39,405 nt of DNA from Clostridia bacterium (GCA_024403115.1 JAKSSL010000009.1:1-39405); one strand, 5' to 3'; numbered from the stretch's first letter, positions 1 through 7,318 are shown. Notes: a model not told the origin generated them from the sequence alone. Made by a program: numbers and translations.

Positions 1-66
1 ACCTATTGTTGTAGCAAGGGCTAATCCTATAGCAACTGCTGCTGCCTTCTTACTCTTCTTTTCCAT
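1..66 (-). CDS. SipW-type signal protein, N-terminal 22 codons only
   Basis: This is the start of a gene that runs off the left edge of the window. The 22 codons begin with ATG at 66 and read MEKKSKKAAAVAIGLALATT then IG, a short Lys-rich start followed by a hydrophobic stretch. It is almost the same as the first 22 residues of the next gene upstream (109-1245), and 23 bases are identical at 1-23 and 1180-1202. A good ribosome binding site (AGGAG) lies about 7 bases before the ATG. By comparison with its paralogue it should be a TasA/camelysin-like secreted protein with a SipW-type signal peptide. The 42-base gap to the upstream gene shows no terminator, so the two are probably co-transcribed. 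Everything after the signal peptide lies outside the window. Confidence 0.8.
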   Translation of the reverse strand, partial: MEKKSKKAAAVAIGLALATTIG

Positions 67-108
67 CTTTTCTCTCCTAATAAAACTTTATATTATAAGG
101 TAATTATT

Positions 109-1245
109 TTACTCTAATATTTCAAAATCTAAGCCTTCCAAATTGATTGTGAAAGCCGCATATATGCCCCAGTTGTTGTCGTAACTGCTGCAGTACAAGT
201 AACCATATTGACCGTTTACATACCAAGCATCAGTATTTTTGAAAGAACCTGCAGAACGCAGCCAGCATAAGCAGTCATCAGCAAATATTTCTGCACGTTC
301 AGCATTTGTTAAGCTTCCAACAACATCCATATCCAATGGGTATGCGTGTCTGTCACCTACTGCTACTTCTGTAGTTCTTCTATCAGTAGAATAGTATGCT
401 GATTGCTTGATGTTTTGTGCTACGATCTTTGCCTTTACATCATCTGGTAGTGCAGGATAATATGTTTCTTCTAAGTACTTATCAATATCACTTCCTGCAT
501 ATGCTAGATAATCGTTACCATCTCCAAATGTTGTCTTTGTTCCATCGGCATCGAATTTCATGCTTGTTGCAGCTTGTTGATCTAATACTTCGATATTTGT
601 TCCATTTACCTTTGTTACGTAGAATGTCTTTTCGCTAGTTCCTAGCTTAACTAAATCTCCTACTGTTGGCATTGCTTGATTCCATGCGCTTACTGGTCCA
701 ATAAATGGTGTCTTTTGGATTGCATATGCTACAAATGCTAGCTTTACTGCTTCGCTTGGCATATCTTCGTTTGTTAGGTCTGCAGAATAACTAACCTTGT
801 TATCCTTTAGAACTGGGAATGATTGTGCTTCATCATTTGGAGCTACTTCTCTGTAATATACAGTATCATTATCTCCCAATGTGATATCTGCTGTACCATC
901 GCCGTCAGTATCTAAAGCATTTAGATCTGCATTGTCCATCTTAGTCCAACCATCAGCGATGTCATATCCTACTACGCCATTTGTTTCATCTGTTACTATT
1001 ACATATGCATAGGCATCTACTGATGTATCAACTTTTACTGTTGGGTCTTTTTCTTGTTCTGTTCCAGGAATGATATCATAGTTGCTTCCTGTTGTTTCTG
1101 TTAGCTCTACAGCTACTTTGTTAGGATTAAATATGTTTGTTACATCATCTGATAAACTTACTAAGTATGCTGATGTAAAACCTATTGTTGTAGCAAGGGC
1201 TACCGCTAATGCAACTGTTCCTGCTTTTTTGTTTTTCTTTTCCAT
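109..1245 (-). CDS. TasA/camelysin-like secreted protein with C-terminal DUF6273-like (lectin-fold) domain
   Basis: This is a 378-residue secreted protein. Residues 1-27 form a Lys-rich start and hydrophobic core ending TSAYL, typical of SipW-type signal peptides. Residues 28-190 match the same module as the protein at 3864-4457 (NPNxxxxE, IPGxxxxxDPT, a YxREV-to-PVLKDN stretch, YxIQKTPF, AWNQ), which is the TasA/CalY-like fibre fold. Residues 192-378 resemble DUF6273: VGDLVKLG at the start, an YPLDMD stretch, then CWLRSAG at 327-333 and a tail ending AAFTINLEG. That fold is related to formylglycine-enzyme/C-type lectin domains. Residues 112-122 (DTDGDGTAD) look like a calcium loop. The start is set by GGAGG five bases before the ATG. 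It lies 47 bases after the pilin gene and probably shares its transcript. The function is not known; a fibre-borne binding module is an inference. Residues 345-362 have unusual codon use (see findings). Confidence 0.75.
   Translation of the reverse strand: MEKKNKKAGTVALAVALATTIGFTSAYLVSLSDDVTNIFNPNKVAVELTETTGSNYDIIPGTEQEKDPTVKVDTSVDAYAYVIVTDETNGVVGYDIADGWTKMDNADLNALDTDGDGTADITLGDNDTVYYREVAPNDEAQSFPVLKDNKVSYSADLTNEDMPSEAVKLAFVAYAIQKTPFIGPVSAWNQAMPTVGDLVKLGTSEKTFYVTKVNGTNIEVLDQQAATSMKFDADGTKTTFGDGNDYLAYAGSDIDKYLEETYYPALPDDVKAKIVAQNIKQSAYYSTDRRTTEVAVGDRHAYPLDMDVVGSLTNAERAEIFADDCLCWLRSAGSFKNTDAWYVNGQYGYLYCSSYDNNWGIYAAFTINLEGLDFEILE
1180..1202 (-). repeat. Direct repeat shared with bases 1-23 (paralogous signal-peptide codons)
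   Basis: The 23 bases 1180-1202 are identical to bases 1-23. Both code the end of the hydrophobic core of a SipW-type signal peptide (residues LALATTIG in one copy, VALATTIG in the other). This points to recent tandem duplication of the gene, or to gene conversion between the copies. Confidence 0.75.
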
Positions 1246-1292
1246 TTTTTCCTCCGTTAAAAGTAATATATTGTGTCGAAATCTTTTAAACT

Positions 1293-3863
1293 TTAATTAG
1301 TGCTCTTTTTCGAAGAACGATAGTACCACCATAGTGCTAGAAGTAATCCCAATAGGGAGACAATCATTATTTCTAGCCATAACAATACATTTGTTGTGTC
1401 TCCTGTCTTTGGTGTCTTCTTGCCATGACTGTGATACTTATTTGTAAATGTTATTCCATTTACTTTACCCTTGCCCAGCTTAGTAATAGATGTAATCTTG
1501 GCTTTTAATTTGCAATCTCTTTCAAATACTTCTATCTTAATTCCATACTTTGATGTATCGTATGTGATTTTTTGGTCTTTGCCCACATTTTCCTTCATAA
1601 CGAAGTAGTATGTGCCAACTTCATCAAAGGATAGATCTTTAAATACAACATTACCCTTTTTATCATTTTTCGCCGCTTTTACCTTATCTTCTTCTCGATA
1701 AGATTCATCAGATTTAAATAGGCTGAAATTGAATTCTCCCTTGTTTAGAGATCTTCCTATTAAATCCTTGTGGGCTTTTATATCTATTCTTGCAAAGCCT
1801 GTTAGATAAGTATTTGTAAAGCGAATCTCATCTGCAATTGAAGACTTTCCATCCTTTACCTTTATTATCTCTTGGCTTAGCTTTAATATTCCTGTCTTAT
1901 CATCTACAGCACTTACCTTAATTTCATAGACTGAAGTATCGTAGATAATTCCTTTGTCGTTTTCATCTATAACTTCTTTTACCTTGTAATAGTAATCGCC
2001 TTCTTTTGAGAATTTCAGCTTATAGAAGCTAAATAGACCTTCGCTATCATTTGGTGCATCTGATATTAATTCTTCTTCGACAAAATCCTCATCGCTTTCA
2101 TAAAGTTCAAAGTAGAATTGGCCATCTCCCAATTCATCGCCCCTTAATATCTTCTTACCTTCAATGATTAGCTCATTTGCTTCCGCTTTATATATATTCT
2201 TAAAGGCTGCTTTATCACAATCTTTTCCGTCTTGGTCTTTTAAAGTGTAGCTTGCTTCAAGATGACCGCCGGCATCCACAACTACGACCTTAAGGAAATA
2301 TTCGGAACTATCATAGCTAATTCCTCTAATTCCGTTATTCTTTTCCTTAATCAGATAATAGTATGTTCCAACTTTATCGCGGTCAATTTTGAAGTTAAAA
2401 GCATCTAATGTAGGGCTATTATTTACAGTTTGAATTGGGTCTTTTCCTTCAATGTCATAATCACTATCTGTCTCGTAAAGCTCAAATTCAAATTCGCCTG
2501 TATTAATATCTCTACCCTCTAATTCAACGGTGCCTTCAACTGTAACACTAGTATCTGTTGGATCATAAGTGTTTTTAAACTTAGCTGTGTATTTGTTAGT
2601 AGCATCACTTGGAACTATTTCGCTATCTACGTCATAAACGTATGCACTAATTGTTCCATCTAAGTTATCTACTATATTTACTGTAAGTTTATACTCTGTG
2701 TCATCGTAGCTTACTGCAGGCTTGCTATCATCAATTTCCTTAAGAATATATTTATATACTCCTACTTTTGTACTTTCGTAAATAAGCTTGATTTGAGCTT
2801 CTCCGCTTGATGAACTCTTAACTGTAGTTGTAACTAGCTTTCCATCTTTATCGTATAAGCCAAATTCGTATCCAGCAGGTAATAGATCTTGTCCAGATTT
2901 ATCTACTAATACCTTATTAATATTAATATCTATTTCTGCTGATCCTGTTGGCGCATAATGGTTAGTTATGTCAACACTTACATCGAAACTGTCCTTATCA
3001 TGATCGATGTCTATATGAACAATCTCTGATACTGTACTTACATCATTGATTTCGAACTGACCATCCATGTCAGCATCGGTGATTTTGATATCAAAGTAAC
3101 CCACTGTAGGTTCATATGTGATTCCACCTATGCTGCCTTCATCTTCTCTGACTCTGAACATATATGTTCCCACTTTGTCAAAGCTGATGGACTGAATTAA
3201 TTCTGTAAAGTCGAATGTCTTCTTATCTTTAACCGCATTCTTTGATGTAAGTTCTACCCATTTATCGCCATCATATTCTTCAAGTATCATCTTGAAGGAA
3301 TCGCTGTCTAGCCAATCTCTTCCAACTAAGGTCTTAGTTCCGCTTAGGGATAAGCCCTTAGTATCGGCTGGAGAAGCTTTATATACATTGGTAAATATTG
3401 CTTGGGCTTTTTCCGCCTTTTTGATAGTACATGTCTTTGGATTATCTCCTTTGACGCTAAAGCCCTCTGGAATATTTACTTCTGTAAGTTTTGCATCTAT
3501 TCCTACAGGTATCTCGTATAAAGTGATACTTTCGTTTGCGCCTAGCTGAAGATGAATTATTCCATCCTTATCGCATTTATAACCGCTATATGTTTTTCCT
3601 GCCTGCTCTTTGCCTAAATCAATTTCGTAATTAAACTTAATGTCTTCTGGTATGATATATGATTCTCCATAATCATGTTCCACCACATTACTAAGTTCCA
3701 GTGATCCATATGGGTCTACTCCGCTTTCGAAGCTGTTAAGCATAGGATGGGTCTCATCTACCAAATATGCTAATGTGTTTCCTGCACTTGATGAAAAAAT
3801 CAATGTTAGTGAGAACAGAATTGCAAGAAATACATTTTTCTTTGTTTTCTTCAATTCCCTCAC
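1293..3863 (-). CDS. Pilin-like surface protein, five isopeptide-linker repeats, sortase signal
   Basis: This 856-residue cell-wall-anchored fibre protein has an N-terminal hydrophobic segment at 10-33 ending GNTLAYLVDET, which resembles SipW-type signals. A region at about 50-162 resembles the first domain of clostridial pilins. Five tandem Spy0128/FctA-type isopeptide domains follow, at about 170-303, 306-433, 436-558, 562-687 and 690-810. Each has a (V/E)G-x-Y-x(4-5)-(K/R)E strand and ends near N-x-Y. The likely Lys/Glu/Asn bond triads are K177/E240/N301, K317/E376/N431, K571/E630/N684 and K699/E758/N808; repeat 3 has V446 in place of the lysine. The C-terminus has TPKTG (817-821), a membrane helix and a basic tail, a variant LPxTG sorting signal. 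No sortase gene is in the window. The first possible start is a GTG directly after the stop of the preceding gene. A TTG at 3854 (giving MKKTKKN) follows a better GGTGAG sequence and may be the true start. Confidence 0.85.
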   Translation of the reverse strand: MRELKKTKKNVFLAILFSLTLIFSSSAGNTLAYLVDETHPMLNSFESGVDPYGSLELSNVVEHDYGESYIIPEDIKFNYEIDLGKEQAGKTYSGYKCDKDGIIHLQLGANESITLYEIPVGIDAKLTEVNIPEGFSVKGDNPKTCTIKKAEKAQAIFTNVYKASPADTKGLSLSGTKTLVGRDWLDSDSFKMILEEYDGDKWVELTSKNAVKDKKTFDFTELIQSISFDKVGTYMFRVREDEGSIGGITYEPTVGYFDIKITDADMDGQFEINDVSTVSEIVHIDIDHDKDSFDVSVDITNHYAPTGSAEIDININKVLVDKSGQDLLPAGYEFGLYDKDGKLVTTTVKSSSSGEAQIKLIYESTKVGVYKYILKEIDDSKPAVSYDDTEYKLTVNIVDNLDGTISAYVYDVDSEIVPSDATNKYTAKFKNTYDPTDTSVTVEGTVELEGRDINTGEFEFELYETDSDYDIEGKDPIQTVNNSPTLDAFNFKIDRDKVGTYYYLIKEKNNGIRGISYDSSEYFLKVVVVDAGGHLEASYTLKDQDGKDCDKAAFKNIYKAEANELIIEGKKILRGDELGDGQFYFELYESDEDFVEEELISDAPNDSEGLFSFYKLKFSKEGDYYYKVKEVIDENDKGIIYDTSVYEIKVSAVDDKTGILKLSQEIIKVKDGKSSIADEIRFTNTYLTGFARIDIKAHKDLIGRSLNKGEFNFSLFKSDESYREEDKVKAAKNDKKGNVVFKDLSFDEVGTYYFVMKENVGKDQKITYDTSKYGIKIEVFERDCKLKAKITSITKLGKGKVNGITFTNKYHSHGKKTPKTGDTTNVLLWLEIMIVSLLGLLLALWWYYRSSKKSTN

Positions 3864-4457
3864 CTACTTTCCATTCAATTCTTTCCAAGCATCTTCAGGC
3901 GAAGGGAAACCAGCTTGCTGTATACCATAGGCTGTTATTCTAAGCTTTGGCTTGTCGGTCATGGCATTGATTTCATCCTTACCAATTCCTTCATTCAAAC
4001 GAACCAAATTGTCCTTAAGCACTGGAATGCTTTGATTTTCACTAGATGATGCTAAAGGCATATAAAAAACACCAGGGTAATCCTTACCTAAGGTGTTCCA
4101 TTCATCATCTATTTCATATGTCATATAAAACGCAAAATTATCCAGCTCTTCAAGCTGAACAAAAATCCATGCATCTAATGTATCCTTTGGGACCTCAATT
4201 GTAGGATCCTTGGATATATCTTCATCAGGGATCATTTCATAAGTATTAGTATATTTATCGCTATCTCCATCATCTGTATCAGTTTCACAAATATCTATCT
4301 GAATATTGTTAGGATTAAAGCTATTGCTTACTTCACTTGTGCCATCATTAAGCCATGCATAGATATTTTGAACCGACAAGACGCACAAAAAAAGCATTAG
4401 TACAATGACTAAAAATAAGATAAAGATTCTCTTGTCCTTTACCTTTCCTGTGTTCAA
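3864..4457 (-). CDS. TasA/camelysin-like protein with SipW-type signal
   Basis: This 197-residue protein has a basic start (KVKDKR), a strong hydrophobic helix at about 10-32 and then YAWLND, the usual end of a SipW-type signal region. The rest aligns by eye with residues 30-190 of the protein at 109-1245: NPNNIQIDICE, IPDEDISKDPT, LDAWIFVQLEE, PVLKDNLV, AYGIQQAGF and AWKELN. It therefore belongs to the TasA/CalY family of secreted, protease-processed fibre subunits. It is the first gene of the surface locus, 100 bases from a good promoter. The pilin gene begins at the base after its stop codon. The start is TTG, with GGGGGC about eight bases before it and AAGGAG further upstream. A role as minor or major subunit of a surface fibre with the pilin is inferred from the neighbours. 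Confidence 0.75.
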   Translation of the reverse strand: MNTGKVKDKRIFILFLVIVLMLFLCVLSVQNIYAWLNDGTSEVSNSFNPNNIQIDICETDTDDGDSDKYTNTYEMIPDEDISKDPTIEVPKDTLDAWIFVQLEELDNFAFYMTYEIDDEWNTLGKDYPGVFYMPLASSSENQSIPVLKDNLVRLNEGIGKDEINAMTDKPKLRITAYGIQQAGFPSPEDAWKELNGK

Positions 4458-4486
4458 GAAGACGCCCCCTCTCTCCTTGAAGTGTG

Positions 4487-4511
4487 ATGTTTACGCTATT
4501 TTTTTAAACAT
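4487..4511 (-). promoter_or_regulatory. Inverted repeat in the leader of the surface locus
   Basis: ATGTTTA (4487-4493) and TAAACAT (4505-4511) form a perfect 7-base inverted repeat with an 11-base A/T-rich spacer. It lies between the promoter and the first surface gene, close to the ribosome binding site. It could be a weak RNA hairpin or a protein-binding site; the sequence does not decide which. Confidence 0.4.
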
Positions 4512-4532
4512 AAACTACTAATACCGTGACGT

Positions 4533-4559
4533 GGACTTTCTCGTAGGTAGAGAAACTCC
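4533..4559 (-). promoter_or_regulatory. Leader RNA hairpin ahead of the surface locus
   Basis: In the transcribed strand GGAGTTTCTC pairs with GAGAAAGTCC (ten positions, one G-G mismatch) around a 7-base loop TACCTAC. The hairpin begins almost exactly where transcription from the promoter at 4566-4594 should start. It has no U tract, so it is not a terminator. A 5' stabiliser or the first element of a structured leader are the likely roles. Confidence 0.45.
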
Positions 4560-4565
4560 ATTAGT

Positions 4566-4594
4566 ACTATATACTCAAATACCCAAATTTTCAA
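4566..4594 (-). promoter_or_regulatory. Promoter of the surface-fibre locus
   Basis: A -35 box TTGAAA (4589-4594) and -10 box TATAGT (4566-4571) are separated by exactly 17 bases on the minus strand. Each matches the housekeeping sigma consensus at five of six positions. It lies between the pnp terminator and the first surface gene, leaving a leader of about 100 bases. Confidence 0.7.
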
Positions 4595-4612
4595 GTTTTT
4601 TGCTTAAATTAG

Positions 4613-4642
4613 ACAAAAAAAGGCCTGCCGAAGCAGACCTTT
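4613..4642 (-). terminator. Intrinsic terminator after pnp
   Basis: On the minus strand AAAGGTCTGC and GCAGGCCTTT pair around a TTCG tetraloop, followed by a run of T. It starts 11 bases after the pnp stop codon and separates pnp from the surface locus. Confidence 0.9.
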
Positions 4643-4653
4643 ATATTAATTAA

Positions 4654-6777
4654 TTACAATAATTCTTTTCTTGAAAGATTGATTCTGTTTTGGCTATCGA
4701 TTTCAACAACCTTAACCTTAACTACATCTCCGATGTTCATAACATCTTCAACCTTTTCTACTCTTTCGTTAGCCATCTTTGAAATGTGCAGTAAACCTTC
4801 CTTACCTGGTAGGATTTCGATGAAAGCACCAACTGAACCCTTAGCTGTATTTAGGATTCTAGTTACTGTTCCTTCGTAAACTTCGCCAACTTCAACGTCC
4901 TTAGTCAAAGCTTCAATTTCCTTCTTAGCAGCTTCAGCGCTTGCTTGATCTGCTGAATAAATATTGATAACGCCAGGCTTTTCTTCCAAGATATCGATCT
5001 TAACGCCTGTCTTTTCAATGATTCCATTGATTGTCTTTCCGCCAGGTCCGATTACGATTCTTGTCTTTTCTGGATCAATATTCATAGAAATTGCTCTAGG
5101 AGCATACTTTGACATTTCTTCTCTAGGAGCACCGATTTCTTCTAGCATCTTGCCCATGATGAACATTCTGCCTTCTCTTGCTTGTCCTAAAGCCTTTTCA
5201 AGGATTTCTCTTGATAGACCGTGAACCTTAATATCCATTTGGATTGCAGTTACACCCACTTCAGTACCTGTAACCTTAAAGTCCATATCGCCTAGGAAGT
5301 CTTCCATACCTTGAATATCTGACAAGATAGCCATTTCTGATGTGCCATCTTCCTTAACTCTTTCAATTAATCCCATTGCGATACCTGCAACTGGTCTCTT
5401 GATTGGAACACCTGCGTCCATAAGTGCTAGGCATGATCCGCAAGTTGAACCCATTGATGTTGAACCGTTTGAAGACATAACTTCTGATACAACTCTGATT
5501 GCATATGGGAATTCTTCTTCGCTTGGAAGAACTGGGATTAAAGCTCTTTCAGCCAATGCACCGTGTCCGATTTCTCTTCTTCCTGGTGATCTTGAAGCCT
5601 TAGCTTCTCCTACTGAGAATCCAGGGAAATTATAGTGGTGCATGTATCTCTTTTCAGTTTCTTCATCTAAGCCATCAATTCTTTGTGCTTCTGATAAAGG
5701 AGCTAGAGTACAAGCTGATAATACTTGAGTTTGTCCTCTCTTGAATAGGCCTGTACCGTGAACTCTTGGAAGTAATCCAGTTTCACAGAAAATAGGTCTG
5801 ATTTCTGTAAGTGCACGATTGTCAGGTCTGATGCCTTCGTCTAAAATCATAGCTCTTACATTTTCTTTAGTAATGTTATATAGAACTGAATCGATATCAG
5901 CTGCATTATCTGGATAGATTTCTGCGAAGTGTTCCTTAGTTTCTGCTTCAACTGCATCCATGTTGTCAAGTCTTTCCATCTTGTCAACAGTCTTGATTGC
6001 AGCCTTCATCTTTGCATCTGCAAAAGCTCTTACTTCAGCATCGATTTCTTCAGGAACCTTGTATAATTCGATTTCTTGCTTTGGCTTGCCTACTTCAGCA
6101 ACTACTTGTTCGATGAAATCAACAATCTTCTTGATTTCTTCGTGAGCAAATAGGATTGCATCTAGCATTTCCATTTCTGGAACTTCTTGTGCACCAGCTT
6201 CTACCATCATGATAGCTTCCTTTGTACCAGATACTGTCATATCGATATCTGAAACTTCTCTTTGTGCAACTGTAGGGTTGATTACTAGCTTTCCATCAAC
6301 TCTACCGATTTTAACTGATCCTGTAGGACCGTCCCATGGAATATCTGATGTTGCAATTGCAACTGATGAACCTATCATTGCACATACTTCTGGTGAACAA
6401 TCAGGGTCAACTGACATTGCCATTGCACTTACTACTACATCATTGTAGTATCCCTTTGGGAATAATGGTCTAATAGGTCTGTCAATTAGTCTTGATGTTA
6501 GAATTGCATGAGTTGAAGGTCTTCCTTCTCTCTTTAAAAATCCTCCAGGGATTTTACCAACTGCATACATCTTTTCTTGATAATCTACTGATAGTGGGAA
6601 GAAGTCGATTCCTTCCTTTGGTTCTTTGGAAGCACATACGTTAACTACAACTACTGTTTCGCCGTACTTAACGATTACTTCTCCGTTTGTTTGTTCAGCT
6701 AACTTTCCGATTTCTAATTCTAAAAGTCTGCCGCCAACTGCCATTCTAAATGTTCTGTAATCTTCAAATCTTGGCAT
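4654..6777 (-). CDS. pnp: Polyribonucleotide nucleotidyltransferase (PNPase)
   Basis: PNPase is a 3'-to-5' phosphorolytic exoribonuclease of the RNA-decay machinery. At 707 residues it has the normal length and domain order: an RNase PH domain, an all-helical linker, a second RNase PH domain with KRGQTQ and GHGALAERAL, the catalytic-site stretch GDMDFKVTGT, then a KH domain with GPGG and an S1 domain near the C-terminus (EGLLHISKM). The frame is open for 19 more codons upstream, but the ATG at 6777 begins the conserved MPRFEDYRTF and has AAAGGAG at the right distance, so it is chosen. It follows rpsO, as in many bacteria, with a terminator and a long hairpin between them. PNPase is autoregulated through a leader hairpin in E. 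coli; the hairpin at 6795-6850 makes something similar possible here. Confidence 0.97.
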   Translation of the reverse strand: MPRFEDYRTFRMAVGGRLLELEIGKLAEQTNGEVIVKYGETVVVVNVCASKEPKEGIDFFPLSVDYQEKMYAVGKIPGGFLKREGRPSTHAILTSRLIDRPIRPLFPKGYYNDVVVSAMAMSVDPDCSPEVCAMIGSSVAIATSDIPWDGPTGSVKIGRVDGKLVINPTVAQREVSDIDMTVSGTKEAIMMVEAGAQEVPEMEMLDAILFAHEEIKKIVDFIEQVVAEVGKPKQEIELYKVPEEIDAEVRAFADAKMKAAIKTVDKMERLDNMDAVEAETKEHFAEIYPDNAADIDSVLYNITKENVRAMILDEGIRPDNRALTEIRPIFCETGLLPRVHGTGLFKRGQTQVLSACTLAPLSEAQRIDGLDEETEKRYMHHYNFPGFSVGEAKASRSPGRREIGHGALAERALIPVLPSEEEFPYAIRVVSEVMSSNGSTSMGSTCGSCLALMDAGVPIKRPVAGIAMGLIERVKEDGTSEMAILSDIQGMEDFLGDMDFKVTGTEVGVTAIQMDIKVHGLSREILEKALGQAREGRMFIMGKMLEEIGAPREEMSKYAPRAISMNIDPEKTRIVIGPGGKTINGIIEKTGVKIDILEEKPGVINIYSADQASAEAAKKEIEALTKDVEVGEVYEGTVTRILNTAKGSVGAFIEILPGKEGLLHISKMANERVEKVEDVMNIGDVVKVKVVEIDSQNRINLSRKELL

Positions 6778-6794
6778 AATTTTCTCCTTTTCTT

Positions 6795-6850
6795 GTATGG
6801 CCCTCTGGATAAATATGATTGAGTACATATCCATTCAGAGAGCCACATAC
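6795..6850 (-). promoter_or_regulatory. Long hairpin in the pnp leader
   Basis: In the RNA sense GTATGTGGCTCTCTG pairs with CAGAGGGCCATAC with one or two small bulges, and GGATA pairs with TATCC further in. The structure spans 56 bases and ends just before the pnp ribosome binding site. It has no U run, so it is not a terminator. It could be a processing or autoregulatory site. Confidence 0.55.
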
Positions 6851-6861
6851 CATACAATAAA

Positions 6862-6893
6862 ATATAAAGCGAGGCATGTAGTAAAGCCTCGCT
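6862..6893 (-). terminator. Intrinsic terminator between rpsO and pnp
   Basis: AGCGAGGC and GCCTCGCT pair around a 9-10 base loop on the minus strand, followed by the T-rich TTATATTTTATT. It starts 10 bases after the rpsO stop. As no strong promoter is seen between it and pnp, read-through probably supplies pnp. Confidence 0.8.
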
Positions 6894-6903
6894 AAAAAAC
6901 AAA

Positions 6904-7170
6904 TTACTTTCTTAGACCTAGCTTTGCAATTAATTCTCTGTATGCTTCTAGATCAGTTTCCTTTAAGTACTTTAATAGGTTTCTTCTGTGACCTACCATC
7001 TTCAATAAGCCTCTTCTTGAGTGGTTATCCTTAGGATGGTTCTTAAAGTGCTCGTTAAGGTCGTTAATTCTGTAAGTTAATAATGCAACTTGAACTTGAG
7101 GGGAACCTGTATCTCCTTCTGAAGTTGCAAAGTCCTTAATAATTTGTGCTTTTTGTTCCTTTGTAATCAT
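6904..7170 (-). CDS. rpsO: 30S ribosomal protein S15
   Basis: S15 binds the three-way junction of helices 20-22 in 16S rRNA and is an early assembly protein of the small subunit. The 88-residue length is exact for the family, and the conserved stretches [33 protein letters not shown] and [11 protein letters not shown] are all present. The ATG is preceded by AAAAAAGGAG. It has its own promoter (7281-7309), a leader of about 100 bases with several inverted repeats, and a terminator just after the stop. S15 represses its own translation through leader RNA structures in several bacteria, and the leader here is a candidate for that. Confidence 0.98.
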   Translation of the reverse strand: MITKEQKAQIIKDFATSEGDTGSPQVQVALLTYRINDLNEHFKNHPKDNHSRRGLLKMVGHRRNLLKYLKETDLEAYRELIAKLGLRK

Positions 7171-7193
7171 TGTTTTTCTCCTTTTTTAATACA

Positions 7194-7270
7194 CCTAATC
7201 TAAGAAAATCGCCGGAGTGTCGAAGCTCTGAGATTTAGGTAAAATAACTTATTTTGTGCCAAACGGCACA
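7194..7270 (-). promoter_or_regulatory. Structured rpsO leader (candidate S15-binding RNA)
   Basis: In the RNA sense three elements follow one another: a perfect hairpin TGTGCC-GTTT-GGCACA (7255-7270), a palindrome AAAATAA-G-TTATTTT (7241-7255), and an outer stem CCTAAATCT/AGATTAGG closing a 28-base inner region with GAG/CTC pairing (7194-7239). The last stem ends about 12 bases before the Shine-Dalgarno sequence. This layout suits autogenous control by S15, but no specific known S15 motif could be confirmed. Confidence 0.45.
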
Positions 7271-7280
7271 TCACTGCAAT

Positions 7281-7309
7281 ATTATACTCCCTATAGTTTG
7301 GAATTTCAA
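7281..7309 (-). promoter_or_regulatory. rpsO promoter
   Basis: A -35 box TTGAAA (7304-7309), a 17-base spacer and a perfect TATAAT (7281-7286) lie on the minus strand, just after the ribF stop codon. The predicted transcript start is near 7274, giving a leader of about 104 bases before rpsO. Confidence 0.8.
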
Positions 7310-7318
7310 GTATTTTCT

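Noticed and set aside
4458..4570. Cyclic-di-GMP or purine riboswitch ahead of the surface locus
   Set aside because: The GTTTCTCTACC string recalls part of the purine riboswitch, but the other conserved loops and the GEMM core are missing.
6778..6834. Extended N-terminus of PNPase from an upstream ATG
   Set aside because: The extra 19 residues would lie in the leader hairpin; the ATG at 6777 has the ribosome binding site and the conserved start.
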